A stretch of 64,000 nt of DNA from Ruminococcus flavefaciens (GTDB lineage: Bacteria; Bacillota; Clostridia; Oscillospirales; Ruminococcaceae): contig NZ_UETD01000002.1 of the NCBI RefSeq assembly GCF_900116855.1, positions 62,001-126,000 on the forward strand, given 5' to 3'. The translations under genes were made by a program, and so were the position numbers. The notes under the pieces were generated by a model. It ran no database searches. It saw nothing but the letters and a program-made list of their open reading frames with translations, and was not told where the DNA came from. Position 1 is the stretch's first letter; each line of letters opens with the position of its first letter. Positions 24,925-32,070 of this stretch are shown here, piece by piece.

Positions 24925-25593
24925 TTACAGTATTTTACTGTCATTTATCATCATTTCAAACTGCACTCCAAGAAACTTAGAAGCTCTTTTGCACAGCAGC
25001 ATACGCTCCATAAATATCTCAAAATACTCAAGCACGGAGGATATCTCCGTATCTATCTGGAGATCAAGAATAATAGAGGTCCTGCTGTCGTTGAACCTTA
25101 CGTTTGATTTGACTACGGCGTAATTTACTCGGTCATGGATATCAAAGGTAAGCAGGTCGTGGTTGCGGACACGGCTTCTTCTTACATCGGTCTTGTCGCC
25201 GATTATCATAGCAGCAGATATAGCGTCAAGGGGCTGACCTGTGCTTTCGTCGTGATTGCCGATAGCAGAGATTATCGAACATATCTCATCAGCAGGCATA
25301 CTAAGATTATCCAGCAGTCTGAATGCCATAACAGCACCGCTCTGTGCGTGGTCGACTCTGTTGATAACATTGCCTATATCGTGCATTATGGAAGCTATTT
25401 TTGCCAGCTCCACAGTTCTTTCATCATATCCCAGCGTTTCAAGTATCATAGCTGAGGTATGAGCAACCTTTTCCACATGAGGAAATGAGTGCTCTGTATA
25501 TCCGAGCGCTTCAAGAGCCTTGTCGGCGCGTCGTATATACTCCATAATATCCGGGTTTTGTTTTATATACTTATAAGTAACTATACTTGGCAT
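24925..25593 (-). CDS. HD-domain phosphohydrolase, unknown substrate
   Basis: 222 residues, cytoplasmic. Metal-binding HD residues are visible: H in SFPHVEKVAHTS, the HD pair in SIMHDIGN, H in RVDHAQSGA, and a later IGNHDES. The fold suits hydrolysis of a phosphate ester or nucleotide, but no motif marks the substrate; no GYP or synthetase domain is present. The C-terminal 90 residues look like a small alpha/beta dimerisation part. It is sandwiched between asnB (15-base gap) and pyrB (22-base gap), so it is cotranscribed with amino acid and nucleotide genes. Confidence 0.85.
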   Translation of the reverse strand: MPSIVTYKYIKQNPDIMEYIRRADKALEALGYTEHSFPHVEKVAHTSAMILETLGYDERTVELAKIASIMHDIGNVINRVDHAQSGAVMAFRLLDNLSMPADEICSIISAIGNHDESTGQPLDAISAAMIIGDKTDVRRSRVRNHDLLTFDIHDRVNYAVVKSNVRFNDSRTSIILDLQIDTEISSVLEYFEIFMERMLLCKRASKFLGVQFEMMINDSKIL

Positions 25594-25608
25594 ATTATCT
25601 CCTGTAAA

Positions 25609-27480
25609 TCAATATTTTCCGTCATTTTCAAAATAGACCTTGTACCATACAAGGAAGATGAAAACAGTCCATATCTTTCGGCTGTTATCTGCCTTACCTG
25701 CACGGTGGTCATCAAGAAGCTTCAGAAGGGGAGCTGTATTGAAGAATTTCTGTGAGCTTTCGCCTTCAAAATAGCTTTTTACCAGCTCATAGTACTTGTC
25801 TTCCTTCAGCCACACTCTTATTGGAACAGGGAAGCCCAACTTCTTTTTGGCAGCTGTTTTGGCAGTCTGTTCGGGAGTGTCTTTTTTAGCTGCGAGACGC
25901 ATAGCATACTTTGTGATGTACTTTGTCTCATCAGTTCCTTTATCGTGTGTAACTCTGTATTTTGTAGGTATTTTCTCGGCAAGAGCCATTACCTCTTTAT
26001 CGAGGAAAGGGACTCTCAGCTCCAGAGAATTTGCCATACTCATTTTATCAGCCTTTAAAAGAATATCTCCTGCCATCCACATATGAAGATCAAGGTACTG
26101 CATTTTTGTAACGTCGTCCTTGCCCTTGACATTCTTATAAAAATGAGATGTTATTTCAGTAGGATCCGGAGCTTCTGTGGTTATCTTCAGAAGTGACTTT
26201 CTGTCAGCAGGTGTGAACATATAAGCGTTTCCTATAAATCGCTCCTCAACATCCTTGCCTTTGCGGACGAAGAAGTTAACTCCGCGATGTGCGGGAAGCT
26301 TTGATGCTATCTTGCCGATCTCCCTCTTTATAGGACGGGGGAGCTTGTCATAGAGCGTACCGTCAGGATCGCTGTATACATTATATCCGCCGAATATTTC
26401 GTCAGCGCCTTCACCCGAAAGAACAACTTTGAGCTTATCCGAGGCAATGTTGCAGACAAAATACAGTGCCACCGCAGACGGGTCTGCAAGAGGTTCGTCC
26501 ATATGATACTGTATCATGGAAAGACTGTTCCAGTATTCCTCGGGAGTGATGACTTTGCTGGTATTTTCTTTTCCGATAGCAGCAGAAAAATTCTTTGCCC
26601 AGCCTATCTCGTTATATTTTTCATCGCTGCCGAAGCCGACCGTAAAGGTCTTGTCAACATCGGCGATTGCAGCTACATAGCTTGAATCAACGCCGCTGGA
26701 GAGGAATGAGCCTACTTCCACATCGGCTATTTTATGAGCCTCTACTGAGTTATGGAAAGTATCTGATATTCTGTTTACCCATTCATCGAGCTGCGGCTTT
26801 CCGTCTGCGTTGAATTTTACGTCCCAGTAACGCTTAGCCTCGAATTTTCCATCCTTGAAGCGGAAATAATGAGCAGGCGGAAGCTTGTAAACATTTTTAA
26901 AGAAAGTTTCGGAAGTAGGGGAGTACTGGAAGGTGAGATAGTTCTCAAGTGCAGCAGTATTCAGTTCCTTTACAAATTCAGGGTGCTCAAGGAAGCTTTT
27001 TATTTCCGAACCGAACATGAGAGTGCTGTTCATTTTTGCATAGTACATCGGCTTGATGCCAAAGAAGTCCCTTGCGCCGAAAAGCTCCTTTTTGTTCTTG
27101 TCCCAGATAACGAATGAGAACATACCGCGGAGCATATTGAGAAGCTTTTCGCCGTATTCTTCGTATCCGTGGATAAGAACCTCAGTGTCGGTATTGGTTT
27201 TAAATCTGTGACCCGCTTCAACAAGTTTTTCGCGTATTTCCTTATAGTTATAGATCTCACCGTTAAAGACTATAACAAGGGAACCGTCTTCATTGAATAT
27301 AGGTTGATCACCGCTTGAACTTATATCGATTATACTCAGTCTTCTGTGTCCGAGAGCAATGTCATCATCAATATATCTGCCTTCTGCATCAGGACCTCTG
27401 TGCCTTATACGGTCCATCATTTTTCCGAGAACTTTGTCAGTATTGTCAATATTATTCGTAAAACCTACGATTCCACACAT
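25609..27480 (-). CDS. asnB: Asparagine synthetase, glutamine-hydrolysing
   Basis: Makes asparagine from aspartate, ATP and glutamine. 623 residues. The N-terminus MCGIVGF leaves Cys as the catalytic residue of the class II glutaminase domain, with RLSIID and NGEIYNY further on. The synthetase domain has the PP-loop LSSGVDSS near residue 260 and SGEGADEIFGGY. The length and spacing are those of the AsnB/AsnH group found in Firmicutes. It is the first gene of asnB-HD-pyrB and has a clear promoter at 27524-27552. Confidence 0.94.
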   Translation of the reverse strand: MCGIVGFTNNIDNTDKVLGKMMDRIRHRGPDAEGRYIDDDIALGHRRLSIIDISSSGDQPIFNEDGSLVIVFNGEIYNYKEIREKLVEAGHRFKTNTDTEVLIHGYEEYGEKLLNMLRGMFSFVIWDKNKKELFGARDFFGIKPMYYAKMNSTLMFGSEIKSFLEHPEFVKELNTAALENYLTFQYSPTSETFFKNVYKLPPAHYFRFKDGKFEAKRYWDVKFNADGKPQLDEWVNRISDTFHNSVEAHKIADVEVGSFLSSGVDSSYVAAIADVDKTFTVGFGSDEKYNEIGWAKNFSAAIGKENTSKVITPEEYWNSLSMIQYHMDEPLADPSAVALYFVCNIASDKLKVVLSGEGADEIFGGYNVYSDPDGTLYDKLPRPIKREIGKIASKLPAHRGVNFFVRKGKDVEERFIGNAYMFTPADRKSLLKITTEAPDPTEITSHFYKNVKGKDDVTKMQYLDLHMWMAGDILLKADKMSMANSLELRVPFLDKEVMALAEKIPTKYRVTHDKGTDETKYITKYAMRLAAKKDTPEQTAKTAAKKKLGFPVPIRVWLKEDKYYELVKSYFEGESSQKFFNTAPLLKLLDDHRAGKADNSRKIWTVFIFLVWYKVYFENDGKY

Positions 27481-27523
27481 AAAAGCGTTCCTCCGATTTT
27501 ATATCTACTAAATCTCCCAAAAT

Positions 27524-27552
27524 ATTATACTACAAAACAAAGGATTTTGCAA
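27524..27552 (-). promoter_or_regulatory. Sigma-A promoter of asnB
   Basis: On the minus strand: -35 TTGCAA (27547-27552), -10 TATAAT (27524-27529), 17-base spacer. The leader to the start codon is only about 35-40 bases, so a T-box attenuator is not possible here. Confidence 0.75.
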
Positions 27553-27576
27553 CAGCAAAAGAGTTTATTTTGCATA

Positions 27577-28566
27577 TTATTTATCATCATCATTTTCCGA
27601 TGTAACTTTCGCAAGCGGATTGCTTTCAATGGCGTTTCGTACATTTTCATCATTAAGATGAGTGTATATTTCGGTTGTGGAAATACTTGCGTGCCCAAGA
27701 AGCTCCTTTAAAGTGAGCACATCTGCATCGCCGTACTGATACATAAGAGTTGCTGCTGTATGGCGAAGCTTATGAGTTGTTATTCCTTTGCCGTCAAGAT
27801 TGGCTTTTTGAAGAGTCTCCTCGACGATCTGCTGAACACGGCGCTTAGAGATGCGCCTGTTCTGATTGCTTATAAATAATGCAGGTTCATCAGCAGCCTT
27901 TGGATTGTTCTGCCTTATAACAAGATATTTATTAAGAGCGTCAATGCAAGCAGGATTGAGGTATACCATTCGTTCTTTGCTGCGTTTACCGAGAACTTTA
28001 AGACGATTTTCGTAGAAGTCTATATCCTTGATATTAATACCAACAAGCTCGCTCAGACGCATACCACAGTTCAGAAATAACGTAATAATACAGTAGTCAC
28101 GCTTGGAGTCTGCACTGTCAGCAGTTTCCAGAAGTCTGAGACTTTCGTTGAGAGAAAGAAATTTGGGAAGTGAAGCCTTTGGAACAGGAACATCGAGGTC
28201 TTTTGTAGGATTATTTTCGATGATATGAGCTACTTTTTCAAGATACTTGAAGAAACTCCTTAAAGACGATATCTTTCTGTAGCGTGCTCTGTCCTTGTTT
28301 TTGCGCTCGTCCGAAGCATAGAAAATGAAATTATATATGTCAGAAACAGTTATTTTTCTGAGATCATCAGTTGTCATACCGCGGATGTCGATCTCTTCTA
28401 AAGGCATACCTGTATTATGCTCGTTTTCGTAAATGAATCGAAGAAACAAACGTATATCGGTATAGTATTCCTCAATAGTCCTTTGAGCAAGAAGTTTAAC
28501 TATTTTCATATGTACAAGATAATCATTGAGAAATTCGGGATTATCGGGGGAGTTCATATTATTCAT
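27577..28566 (-). CDS. Tyrosine recombinase, XerC/XerD type
   Basis: 329 residues: an N-terminal SAM-like DNA-binding half (residues 1-120) and a C-terminal catalytic half with the R-x-x-R-Y tetrad: GMRLSELVG (Arg), HKLRHTAATL (His/Arg), LLGHASISTTEIYTHL (His and the nucleophile Tyr). Length and motifs fit the XerC/D group that resolves chromosome dimers at dif; a phage or island integrase would normally be longer. It overlaps the Nudix gene upstream by 4 bases. An accessory patch with direct repeats lies about 550 bases upstream, so a role in mobility cannot be excluded. Confidence 0.88.
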   Translation of the reverse strand: MNNMNSPDNPEFLNDYLVHMKIVKLLAQRTIEEYYTDIRLFLRFIYENEHNTGMPLEEIDIRGMTTDDLRKITVSDIYNFIFYASDERKNKDRARYRKISSLRSFFKYLEKVAHIIENNPTKDLDVPVPKASLPKFLSLNESLRLLETADSADSKRDYCIITLFLNCGMRLSELVGINIKDIDFYENRLKVLGKRSKERMVYLNPACIDALNKYLVIRQNNPKAADEPALFISNQNRRISKRRVQQIVEETLQKANLDGKGITTHKLRHTAATLMYQYGDADVLTLKELLGHASISTTEIYTHLNDENVRNAIESNPLAKVTSENDDDK

Positions 28567-29078
28567 AAAAGTCCGTCCTTTACGAGAGATTCAAGAACCT
28601 TTGATTCACGTTCAATAAGATACTCGTCATAATCAAAGTGATCATGAGTTCTGTTAACTGATATAGCATATTCTGGTGAAACATATTCGAGTACAAAACC
28701 TTCATCAGCTTCATACTCGTCAAGAGTCTGCTGATAAGTATCTGATAATACATCGCATAGATAATAGAAGTTTTCTTGCTCGAAAATAACATTTTCTTCA
28801 AAACGGCTTTTCTGAATTCTTAGCACTGAGCCATATTCTGTAACAGAAGTCCCGGAAACTGACAGACCGGTTTCTTCGGACAGCTCACGTTTAAGTGTTG
28901 TTATGTGATCCTCATTGTTTTCAATTCCGCCGCCCGGAAACTTATAATAGTCAAACTTACGGCTGTAAACCATTGCGACCTTATTGTTCTTTATAATTAT
29001 ACCGCGTACTGACGGACGCTTGTATCTTTTCCAGTTATTATCATAATCTTTTTGATCCATTATAAAAAGTCGTCTCAT
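28563..29078 (-). CDS. Nudix hydrolase
   Basis: 171 residues. The Nudix box GGGIENNEDHITTLKRELSEETGL spans the residues needed for metal-dependent hydrolysis of a nucleoside diphosphate linked to another moiety (the order G-x5-E-x7-RE-x2-EE is intact); it is quoted here as the block around residues 50-72. The N-terminus (VRGIIIKNNKVAMVYS) is a normal beta strand of the fold. The substrate is unknown. It starts behind AGGAGA, overlaps the recombinase gene by 4 bases, and its leader contains the palindrome at 29109-29134. Confidence 0.9.
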   Translation of the reverse strand: MRRLFIMDQKDYDNNWKRYKRPSVRGIIIKNNKVAMVYSRKFDYYKFPGGGIENNEDHITTLKRELSEETGLSVSGTSVTEYGSVLRIQKSRFEENVIFEQENFYYLCDVLSDTYQQTLDEYEADEGFVLEYVSPEYAISVNRTHDHFDYDEYLIERESKVLESLVKDGLL

Positions 29079-29108
29079 AATTATCTCCTGTTAAAAAATC
29101 ATTGAAAC

Positions 29109-29134
29109 TTTCACCAAACTTTGATTTGGTGAAA
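29109..29134. promoter_or_regulatory. Palindrome in the Nudix leader / left end of accessory patch
   Basis: TTTCACCAAA (29109-29118) and TTTGGTGAAA (29125-29134) form a 10-bp inverted repeat around CTTTGA. The right arm belongs to the 19-bp direct repeat that recurs at 30985. It could be an operator for the Nudix-recombinase pair or part of a recombination site. Confidence 0.5.
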
Positions 29135-29137
29135 CTT
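29119..29137 (+). repeat. 19-bp direct repeat, left copy
   Basis: CTTTGATTTGGTGAAACTT, identical to 30985-31003. The two copies bracket 1.87 kb of accessory sequence. Confidence 0.85.
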
Positions 29138-29165
29138 CACGCTTATTTTACACATGAATAGTATA

Positions 29166-29456
29166 TCATATTTTTTTCTTTTTTTCAAGATTAGAACGGT
29201 ATTTCGTCCCTTGTGTCGGGGGCTCCCCCTCTGGGGAGTCCCCCGAACCCTCAGACAATCTCAGCAGTGTCCTTATATCCTGCGAAACTTCACAAAATAA
29301 GTGAAACCGTTCAATAGCACAAACAAGTTCGATACAATCTACTGTATCAATATCTCTATAGCGTATATTAGATTGAAGCACTCGAACAGTATCTTCTAAA
29401 CGAACATAATTATTATAGAAATAAGCGTAAATTATACTTTTCTCCTTATTAGTCAT
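29166..29456 (-). CDS. Small hypothetical protein
   Basis: 96 residues, mostly helical and charged, no membrane segment and no recognised family. Start ATG 29456 follows AAGGAGAAAA-type purines and overlaps the end of the upstream gene by 8 bases, so the two are translationally coupled. The first 60 residues (Leu/Ile-rich, several Cys) look loosely like the upstream protein, hinting at duplication. The C-terminal codons run through a strong GC hairpin (GGGGGCTCCCC ... GGGGAGTCCCCC near 29218-29245) unlike the surrounding AT-rich bases. Confidence 0.5.
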   Translation of the reverse strand: MTNKEKSIIYAYFYNNYVRLEDTVRVLQSNIRYRDIDTVDCIELVCAIERFHLFCEVSQDIRTLLRLSEGSGDSPEGEPPTQGTKYRSNLEKKKKI

Positions 29457-29652
29457 AATTATTTCTGTAATTTTTACAGAGATCGCAACAATCAGAAGCT
29501 ATTTGTTCTAATTGCTGGATAACGATATTATCTAAACTTGCAGATACTTCTAAATCCGATACTTCCGACTTACATTCAATAATACAAACAAGTGCTCGAA
29601 TACAATCTTCTGTACGTGAAATAAAATCATAAGCTTCTAAAATATTAGACAT
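29449..29652 (-). CDS. Small hypothetical protein
   Basis: 67 residues from ATG 29652, which sits 7 bases after GGGG; six codons upstream are also open. The protein is acidic and helical with several cysteines (EDCIRALVCIIECKSE ... SDCCDLC). I recognise no family. It forms a pair with the next gene and lies inside the direct-repeat-bounded patch, directly beside a divergent promoter at 29679-29707. Confidence 0.5.
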   Translation of the reverse strand: MSNILEAYDFISRTEDCIRALVCIIECKSEVSDLEVSASLDNIVIQQLEQIASDCCDLCKNYRNNYD

Positions 29653-29678
29653 ATAAAAACCCCTTTTCAAAAATACTA

Positions 29679-29707
29679 TTGACTTTTGTCCCCTATCGCT
29701 ATATAAT
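29679..29707 (+). promoter_or_regulatory. Consensus promoter firing rightward into a non-coding stretch
   Basis: -35 TTGACT (29679-29684), -10 TATAAT (29702-29707), 17-base spacer. It points toward 29714-29900, which holds no plus-strand gene, and runs convergent to the small RHH gene on the minus strand. Confidence 0.7.
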
Positions 29708-29713
29708 AAAGCT

Positions 29714-29898
29714 ATAAGGGACTGCTAACGGTTACCGTAAAGGATTTACAAACTAAACAACAGTGTATTATTTTTACCCTTTATAAGCACGTTGTGCAGC
29801 TTGTATGCTCTTAGCAATCCGCTTTAAGATTAGGGCGATAATGGGTAAGTATGCGTCAACGGTAAGAGAGCGCGGAAAAGTGGGCATTATCGTCCTAT
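29714..29898 (+). ncRNA. Candidate small structured RNA
   Basis: Downstream of the consensus promoter lie hairpins GGTAACGGTTACC-like at about 29728, GCACGTTGTGC near 29788, and a longer helix GGGCGATAATG (about 29845) with CATTATCGTCC (about 29885). There is no plausible reading frame. In small plasmids an antisense copy-control RNA sits beside a CopG-like gene in this way; an RHH gene lies immediately downstream on the opposite strand. No clear terminator was found. Confidence 0.35.
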
Positions 29899-29904
29899 TG
29901 TCTG

Positions 29905-30042
29905 TTAAGATGTCGTTTTACTCTCCAAATCCTTTTTTATAAGTTCAGTTACATACTCATTGAACGTTTTATCAATGTCAATGAGATGTTTTTTTATAGA
30001 TTTGTAAAGTTCATCATCAATGCGGACTGTAGTTTGTTTCAT
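29905..30042 (-). CDS. Small ribbon-helix-helix (CopG/Arc-like) DNA-binding protein
   Basis: 45 residues, MKQTTVRIDDELYKSIKK followed by HLIDIDKTFNEYVTELIKK and a short tail. The beta strand (TTVRID), first helix (DELYKSIKKHL) and second helix (TFNEYVTELIKKDL) match the RHH fold of plasmid copy-control and antitoxin repressors, which bind DNA as dimers. The ATG at 30042 follows AAAGGGGG. The upstream bases hold repeated TGTAACGAAGT sites that may be its operator. No toxin gene or Rep gene is next to it. Confidence 0.75.
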   Translation of the reverse strand: MKQTTVRIDDELYKSIKKHLIDIDKTFNEYVTELIKKDLESKTTS

Positions 30043-30110
30043 GATACACCCCCTTTCAAAATCATTATAGCACAGTGATGTCATGATGTCAAGACATTTT
30101 TACATCAAAT

Positions 30111-30148
30111 TGTAACGAAGTACATTTTGTAACGAAGTGTAACGAAGT
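30111..30148 (+). repeat. Iteron-like 11-bp repeats
   Basis: TGTAACGAAGT occurs at 30111-30121, 30128-30138 and 30138-30148, with a fourth copy at 30245-30255. They lie just upstream of the RHH gene and may be its operator or relics of a plasmid origin. Confidence 0.7.
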
Positions 30149-30247
30149 TACTTAGTTACAAAATATAGTAATATCATGATGTTGTATTATCGTTTATCAT
30201 TAAATATAGCCTTATTTTATAACAATCACAATAACCTAAATTTTTGT

Positions 30248-30291
30248 AACGAAGTTCCTAAAGGTAATACTAAGCCTTTAGGAACTTCGTT
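30248..30291. repeat. 17-bp perfect inverted repeat
   Basis: AACGAAGTTCCTAAAGG (30248-30264) and its exact complement CCTTTAGGAACTTCGTT (30275-30291) flank 10 bases. The left arm overlaps the fourth iteron. No T-run follows closely, so it is not a typical terminator. Confidence 0.8.
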
Positions 30292-30368
30292 TGCTTCGCA
30301 GCTGACACGGCAGCCAGATAATGCCACCCCCTCACCCCTCAGAGGGGAGCAACTAAAACAAGTTGTAT

Positions 30369-30879
30369 TATTTCCAAATCACCGCCAGAACGCAACACAG
30401 CACCGCACAGACCGCATTATAATTGCAACGGCGGCTAATAATAAGGGTAGTATTTCCCGTGTTCTGATGTACATAGAATATGCACGCATATTCTATGCAC
30501 ATTCGAGAGCTCCTCTCTCGAGCTCTTTGCGTCGCTCCATACTTTCAACACTAAAAGTATTAGAATGCTTAAGCATTCTAACACTTTTATCATTGAAAGT
30601 CTTACGTCTCCTTCTTCTTATCTTACCTTGTAAGACAAGTTTTATTTTTTTGGGATTGCAGGGCTTGCAGTGCCTTGCAGGGCTTGCAGTGCCTTGCAGG
30701 GCTTGCAGTGCCTTGCAGGGCTTGCAGTGCCTTGCAGGGGCTTGCAGTGCCTTGCAGGGCTTGCAGTGCCTTGCAGGGGCTTGCAAAGAGGTTATAGCGT
30801 TATTATTAGCCGCCGTTGCAATTATAATGCGGTCTGAGCGGTGCAGCTTATGCGTTCTTGGCGGTGAGTACTGGAAATA
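30369..30879. repeat. Element bounded by 76-80 bp inverted repeats
   Basis: Arms 30369-30444 and 30800-30879 are inverted copies, with a 37-bp identical core (30408-30444 and 30800-30836) and a few indels outside it. The 355-base interior has more palindromes (ATAGAATATGC/GCATATTCTAT near 30475, a long hairpin at about 30540-30600 with arms ACTTTCAA...TTGAAAGT, CTTAC/GTAAG near 30622) and the 19-bp tandem array. An open frame crosses the region on each strand but is low complexity and has no family resemblance, so I do not call a gene. Confidence 0.75.
30656..30785. repeat. Tandem array of a 19-bp unit
   Basis: Six full copies of GGGCTTGCAGTGCCTTGCA at 30661-30775, plus partial units at both ends. 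Two junctions carry one extra G, so the period slips from 19 to 20. The unit is partly self-complementary (GGCTTGCA/TGCAAGGC-like). Confidence 0.93.
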
Positions 30880-30931
30880 TATATTAAAGGGCAAACTTTT
30901 AGTTTTCCCTATACCCTTTCCGAATACTGGC

Positions 30932-30970
30932 AAAAAAAAAGACCTAAAGCCATATATTGACTTTAGGTCT
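30932..30970 (-). terminator. Strong minus-strand terminator inside the accessory patch
   Basis: AGACCTAAAG (30940-30949) pairs with CTTTAGGTCT (30961-30970); on the minus strand nine T follow. No minus-strand gene lies between it and the aquaporin terminator, so it may shield the patch from read-through. Confidence 0.85.
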
Positions 30971-30984
30971 AAATTGTTAAATAT

Positions 30985-31003
30985 CTTTGATTTGGTGAAA
31001 CTT
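30985..31003 (+). repeat. 19-bp direct repeat, right copy
   Basis: CTTTGATTTGGTGAAACTT, identical to 29119-29137. Normal chromosomal genes resume about 120 bases further on. Confidence 0.85.
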
Positions 31004-31086
31004 TGTCTCTTTTTTCGTTAGTTCTATTATATCACTTCTCTTTTACTTTTTCAAGATTTTCGCTTGTACATCTGAATAACTATAAT

Positions 31087-31112
31087 AAAAAGCTCCCTGT
31101 GATCAGGGAGCT
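31087..31112 (-). terminator. Terminator of the aquaporin gene
   Basis: AGCTCCCTG pairs with CAGGGAGCT around TGAT; T-run on the minus strand. Confidence 0.88.
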
Positions 31113-31120
31113 TAATTGAA

Positions 31121-31915
31121 TTACTTCTTTTTCTTTTTGTTTGAATTGTTCTTTGAAGAAGATGCCTTTGCAGGAGTTACTGTTTTTACAGCAGTTGCTG
31201 TTTTTTCTGCAACGGGTTTAACGTTCTTGTTTGAGGATTCAAGGAACTTGTAAACGAGCGCTGCGAGTATTGCACCTACAAAAGGTCCGACAATGAATAC
31301 CCAAAGATCACCGAGAGCGTCGCCGCCTGCTAACAGTGCGGGACCAAGACTTCTTGCGGGGTTTACGGAAGTTCCTGTAAGACCGATTCCGAAGATGTGT
31401 ACCAGTGTAAGTGTAAGACCAATGATAAGTCCGCCGAAGGAACCATGGTTGGCCTTCTTTGAGGTAACGCCAAGAATTGTCATTACAAATATAAATGTAA
31501 GAAGTATCTCTACAAGGATTCCAGCGCCTGCATTTCCGTCAACACCTGCCAGACCGTTTGAACCATAACCGCCTGTCAGATCTGTAACGTTTCCGAGATC
31601 GAAAATTGCCTTGAGCATTCCTGCACCGGCGATAGCTCCTACACACTGTGAAACTACATATCCTACAAAATCCGTGAATGTCATTCCTCCTGTGAGAAGA
31701 ACTCCGAGAGAAACTGCAGGATTGATGTGGCATCCCGAGATGTTTCCGATACAGTAAGCCATACCAACGATAACAAGGCCGAATGCAAGAGCTGTAAGGA
31801 TATAACCTCCGCCGGAAGTTGCGTCGCAGCCTACGAGCATCGCTGTACCACAGCCGAGAAGCACGAGTACAAATGTACCAATGACTTCAGCGATGTACTT
31901 TTTGATTGATTCCAT
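31121..31915 (-). CDS. Aquaporin / MIP-family channel
   Basis: 264 residues, six membrane segments with two half-helices carrying the NPA boxes: SGCHINPAVSLG near residue 65 and GTSVNPARSLGPA near residue 185. The pore-lining residues around the second NPA (NPARS) and the His before the loop fit a water-selective AqpZ-like channel more than GlpF, but this is a soft call. The C-terminal 35 residues are Lys/Ala-rich and cytoplasmic. It is a single gene with its own terminator; no glycerol kinase is nearby. Confidence 0.92.
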   Translation of the reverse strand: MESIKKYIAEVIGTFVLVLLGCGTAMLVGCDATSGGGYILTALAFGLVIVGMAYCIGNISGCHINPAVSLGVLLTGGMTFTDFVGYVVSQCVGAIAGAGMLKAIFDLGNVTDLTGGYGSNGLAGVDGNAGAGILVEILLTFIFVMTILGVTSKKANHGSFGGLIIGLTLTLVHIFGIGLTGTSVNPARSLGPALLAGGDALGDLWVFIVGPFVGAILAALVYKFLESSNKNVKPVAEKTATAVKTVTPAKASSSKNNSNKKKKK

Positions 31916-32041
31916 AATTATTTGCCTCCTTAATTATTTTTCTTCGGTATAAACCGATAAAATAATTATATCATCATTTATGTTCAATTGTCAATAACCA
32001 ACAATTAAAAAATAAACATACTTTATTAGTTAGTTATAACA

Positions 32042-32070
32042 AAAACAGCTGCTTAAAGCAGCTGCAAAGT
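32042..32070 (-). terminator. Terminator of the sortase operon
   Basis: GCAGCTGCTTTAAGCAGCTG folds on the minus strand (stem CAGCTGC/GCAGCTG) and is followed by TTTTTGTT, right after the last gene of the operon. Confidence 0.85.

Noticed and set aside
27577..28566. Phage or ICE integrase
   Set aside because: Length and motifs fit housekeeping XerC/D better and no phage or conjugation genes are nearby, though a link to the accessory patch stays open.
30656..30785. CRISPR array
   Set aside because: The 19-bp units are directly joined with no spacers, and no cas genes are nearby.
30176..31021. Open frame of 281 codons on the plus strand (and a 146-codon one on the minus) across the repeat region
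   Set aside because: The sequence is low complexity, driven by the 19-bp tandem array and inverted repeats, lacks a ribosome binding site and resembles no protein.
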